Shown here piece by piece: positions 6,770 to 8,276 of a stretch of DNA of 8,276 bases. The position numbers and the translations under genes were made by a program. The DNA comes from G020353115 sp964640125 (lineage in GTDB: Bacteria; Bacteroidota; Bacteroidia; Bacteroidales; VadinHA17). The notes under the pieces were generated by a model. That model saw nothing but the letters and a program-made list of their open reading frames with translations, did not search any database and had not been told where the DNA came from. Each line of letters starts with the position of its first letter. The stretch's first letter is position 1. The stretch covers positions 1 through 8,276 of the forward strand of contig CAZXGG010000110.1 in assembly GCA_964640125.1 (NCBI GenBank), written 5' to 3'.

Positions 6770-6804
6770 CTTCGTGATTCTTTGTGTCTTGGTGCCTTTG
6801 TGGC
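6770..6804 (-). repeat. Right terminal inverted repeat of the GxxExxY element
   Basis: Read on the minus strand it starts GCCACAAAGGCACCAAGAC and contains AAGAATCACGAAG, pairing with 6342-6376 at 28 of 35 positions. It begins two bases after the stop codon of the GxxExxY gene. In a transcript the two ends could pair as a long-range stem. Confidence 0.85.
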
Positions 6805-6825
6805 GATTCCTTCCCAAACATAAAT

Positions 6826-6864
6826 CAAACTGCTCAGTGGCGAAGAACTGACCGATGCTGCCCT
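6826..6864 (+). repeat. Direct repeat copy 2 (39 bases) of recN sequence
   Basis: Exact copy of 6213-6251, located 22 bases beyond the right inverted repeat. Recombination between the two copies would excise 613 bases, including the GxxExxY gene, and leave a continuous recN ending with the tail at 6865-6901. Confidence 0.95.
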
Positions 6865-6901
6865 GGAGAATGCCAGGGAATTGCTGAAGGAGCAGTTATA
6901 A
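6827..6901 (+). pseudogene. recN: Detached second copy of the recN 3' end (24 codons plus TAA)
   Basis: Reads KLLSGEELTDAALENARELL and then KEQL before a TAA, against KLLSGEELTDAALKNAKELL then KY in the intact gene. The frame has a stop at 6821-6823 just upstream and no start codon, so it cannot be expressed alone. Most differences in the divergent part are synonymous or conservative (for example CTG/TTG, GAG/GAA, AAG/AGG), showing that this tail evolved under selection as part of a real recN. It is probably the original 3' end of this gene, displaced by insertion, or a fragment from a relative's locus. Confidence 0.85.
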
Positions 6902-6934
6902 ACAGTTATAAGTTATACGTTGATAAGTTAATTG
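6893..6934 (+). repeat. AT-rich degenerate short tandem repeat
   Basis: CAGTTATAA occurs at 6893-6901 and 6903-6911, followed by the related units GTTATAC, GTTGATAA and GTTAATT. The detached recN stop codon lies inside the first unit. The remaining sequence to about 7090 shows no gene, promoter or RNA that I can recognise. Confidence 0.5.
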
Positions 6935-7096
6935 TAAAAATCCGTTCTCTTTGTAATCCCTCAACAATTAACATTTTTCCATTAACCATCTCCTTCTGAG
7001 TTTTGTCTTTCTAATAGATGTATGGAGAATAATGGTCCATGAAAGGATTTCCCGTTGAAAAGCATGGCAGTTGGACCCGTCTAAGTTCGCACTATA

Positions 7097-7161
7097 CCCC
7101 GGGTTACGCAGGCTAACGCCTGCTCACCCGGAGCTATTGATTATTCATCCCCTTCGGGGAT
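7097..7161. repeat. REP-like pair of hairpins
   Basis: The first hairpin is two-tiered: CCGGGT (7099-7104) pairs with ACCCGG (7126-7131), and inside it GCAGGC (7108-7113) pairs with GCCTGC (7118-7123) around a TAAC loop. The second is the perfect palindrome ATCCCC-TTC-GGGGAT (7147-7161). Paired GC-rich hairpins in AT-rich intergenic DNA resemble dispersed REP-type repeats, and I recall similar sequences in Bacteroidota intergenic regions. There is no T-tract on either strand, so a terminator is unlikely. Confidence 0.6.
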
Positions 7162-7185
7162 TGGTGTCAGGCTATATGGATTTAC

Positions 7186-7287
7186 ATGATCAACAAAGTG
7201 GAGCCAAAATGTCCCGATGCGTGTGTCAAAACCATCTGGAACAAAATGAAACAGTGGTTCAAGGCAGATTTAGATGAATTCTTCTAA
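7186..7287 (+). CDS. Orphan 33-codon ORF, possibly a gene relic
   Basis: Starts ATG ATC AAC and ends with TAA five bases before the convergent stop of the outer-membrane protein gene. The product is rich in Lys, Trp, Cys and Asp (CPDACVKTIWNKMKQW then FKADLDEFF) and resembles the C-terminus of a larger protein. The frame is open back to the stop at 7138-7140, but the upstream part is hairpin repeat sequence. No family is recognised and no ribosome binding site is evident. It may be chance or the tail of a deleted gene. Confidence 0.2.
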   Translation: MINKVEPKCPDACVKTIWNKMKQWFKADLDEFF

Positions 7288-7292
7288 CATCT

Positions 7293-8276
7293 CTAAAACA
7301 AGTAATTCAGTCCAATATACAATCCCGTATTCCCGTCCTGTTTGTTGAATGCTTTTCCGAAGTCGACAGCGACGATGAAATTCTGGTTCATGACGAACCG
7401 GATACCGGCGCCGGCACTGAGGTGCACAGATTCTTCATCCGGTTTGAAAAAATCATCAAAATCGTTATTGGGTTCGAGATCCATCCGGCTTTCGACAAGG
7501 TCATAATCGATATCGATGCCTTTCAGCACCATACCGGCATCCAGGAATCCGTTCAATCCGATATACCAGTAATTCTCTTTCAGGAAACGGAACCGCACCA
7601 CTTTCCAGCGGACTTCAAAATTACCATAGGCTACATGGTCACCCACCACCCGGTGCCGGAGGATTCCCCGCAGGGTTTTAGACCCTCCCAGTCCCTGGTT
7701 GGTTGCGCCTGTCAATACGGATGTTGCAAGAACGGGCTGTGCATACCATGGGGCGTCTCCCCACAACGTTCCCTGGTATCCGAGGCGGTAAGCAAAGGAG
7801 AGGTCATTCTCGATCAGTGTAAAGTATTGCCGGTGTGTAATCGCAAGTTTGGCATGGCCGTGATCTTCATTGCCCAGGAAAGAGGGAGCAAAGCGGATAA
7901 CCAGTTCTGTCCAGACCCCCCTCATCGGGTTGGGTTCATTATCCCTTGTATCATAGACGGTTCCAAGCTTAACATACTGAACATTTCCCCCCTTTGCTTC
8001 CTCTTCAGGAATAATGCCCCAGTCAATGTAATGGTTATACAGTGAGGCAGTATCCGGCAAATCCAGTTTTCCCGTCCGAATGGATCCGGTGGTGAAATTA
8101 TAGTGGGCAATACCGGCTGTCCATTTTATCTTTTCACCAACAAGGTTTCCCTGGAGATTCAGCGACATCCTGAAGAGTTGCCTGTGGTAGTTGTAAAAGG
8201 CAGAGGTTCTGTAAACATCTTCGGATTCATCGGGATCTGTCCATTCTGGATTGTAAACGGTTTCGTAGCCGTTAAA
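7293..8276 (-). CDS. Omp85/BamA-TamA family outer membrane beta-barrel protein (C-terminal part; 5' end outside the window)
   Basis: The last 327 residues of a surface-antigen (D15) domain protein; the frame is open to the window edge, so an internal Met at 8168 is not the real start. Seen in order: YDTRDNEPNPMRG, the family's yDtRd...P.rG strand-turn motif; GLGGSKTLRGILRHRVVG, which fits the loop-6 (V/I/L)RG motif that reaches into the barrel; NFEVRWKVVRF; GLNGFLDAGMV; and GAGIRFVMNQNFIVAVDFG. The protein ends GLYIGLNYLF, a terminal beta-strand with C-terminal Phe that serves as the BAM recognition signal. Members insert or export outer-membrane proteins or lipids. The POTRA or other N-terminal domains that would tell BamA from TamA-like proteins are out of view. 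The gene is convergent with the accessory island. Confidence 0.85.
   Translation of the reverse strand, partial: FNGYETVYNPEWTDPDESEDVYRTSAFYNYHRQLFRMSLNLQGNLVGEKIKWTAGIAHYNFTTGSIRTGKLDLPDTASLYNHYIDWGIIPEEEAKGGNVQYVKLGTVYDTRDNEPNPMRGVWTELVIRFAPSFLGNEDHGHAKLAITHRQYFTLIENDLSFAYRLGYQGTLWGDAPWYAQPVLATSVLTGATNQGLGGSKTLRGILRHRVVGDHVAYGNFEVRWKVVRFRFLKENYWYIGLNGFLDAGMVLKGIDIDYDLVESRMDLEPNNDFDDFFKPDEESVHLSAGAGIRFVMNQNFIVAVDFGKAFNKQDGNTGLYIGLNYLF

Larger units (their letters stand above)
6342..6804 (+). mobile_element. Small inverted-repeat element carrying only the GxxExxY gene
   Basis: The GxxExxY ORF is enclosed by imperfect terminal inverted repeats beginning GCCACAAAG and ending CTTTGTGGC, giving a unit of about 463 bases. 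There is no transposase, so any movement would need a helper in trans or an activity of the GxxExxY protein itself. The repeats abut the ORF on both sides: the start codon overlaps the left end by one base, and the stop is one base from the right repeat. No short target duplication is evident directly outside the ends. A longer duplication of recN sequence flanks the larger region. Confidence 0.65.

Noticed and set aside
6342..6804. IS200/IS605 or a conventional insertion sequence
   Set aside because: No transposase is encoded. The only ORF has GxxExxY and PD-(D/E)XK motifs rather than HUH or DDE transposase motifs.
6784..6999. Plus-strand 71-codon open frame after the GxxExxY gene
   Set aside because: It crosses the right inverted repeat and reads the detached recN tail out of frame; the RecN-like frame is the one at 6827-6901.
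7147..7161. Palindrome ATCCCC-TTC-GGGGAT as a rho-independent terminator
   Set aside because: No T-run follows on either strand and it is paired with a second hairpin; a REP-like repeat fits better.
7071..7277. Plus-strand 68-codon open frame over the hairpin region
   Set aside because: Its sequence is mostly translation of the REP-like hairpins and has no family resemblance.
7422..8045. Plus-strand 207-codon open frame
   Set aside because: Antisense shadow of the Omp85-family gene, which has strong motifs on the minus strand.

Overview
The window looks like chromosomal DNA from a member of the Bacteroidota, probably an uncultured or environmental Bacteroidales-type organism. The grounds are the gene order bamD - rpoZ (Bacteroidota type) - coaBC - DUF4835/PorD - recN, an alpha-oxoamine synthase of the sphingolipid/sulfonolipid type, promoter motifs of the TTG...TAnnTTTG form, and weak Shine-Dalgarno signals. 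No tRNA, rRNA or CRISPR array was seen.

Layout. Positions 1-1146 (minus strand) hold a C-terminally cut alpha-oxoamine synthase gene that starts with GTG and runs off the left edge. A roughly 150-base divergent promoter region (1147-1296) separates it from a plus-strand operon: bamD (1297-2109), rpoZ (2111-2431), coaBC (2447-3659), a DUF4835 gene thought to be porD (3656-4564) and recN (4627-6282). The spacings are 1, 15, -4 and 62 bases. These genes serve outer-membrane protein assembly, RNA polymerase, coenzyme A synthesis, probably type IX secretion, and DNA repair. coaBC is broken into two frames at a run of 11 A's (2989-2999). Removing one A restores a normal 403-residue enzyme, so this is a sequencing error, a real lesion, or a slippage site.

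Positions 6283-7290 form an accessory island. A small AT-rich gene for a GxxExxY-family PD-(D/E)XK protein is bounded almost exactly by 35-base imperfect terminal inverted repeats (6342-6376 and 6770-6804). Beyond it is a second copy of the 3' end of recN (6827-6901). The first 39 bases of the repeat are identical in the two copies. The rest differs at many sites yet still encodes a plausible RecN tail. This resembles a mobile unit that inserted at the 3' end of recN and left the gene with a replacement tail. After it come an AT-rich short repeat, a REP-like pair of strong hairpins (7097-7161) and a 33-codon orphan ORF.

From the right edge back to 7293 (minus strand) lies the C-terminal part of an Omp85/BamA-TamA family outer-membrane beta-barrel protein, ending in a C-terminal Phe beta-signal. 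Its N-terminus is outside the window.
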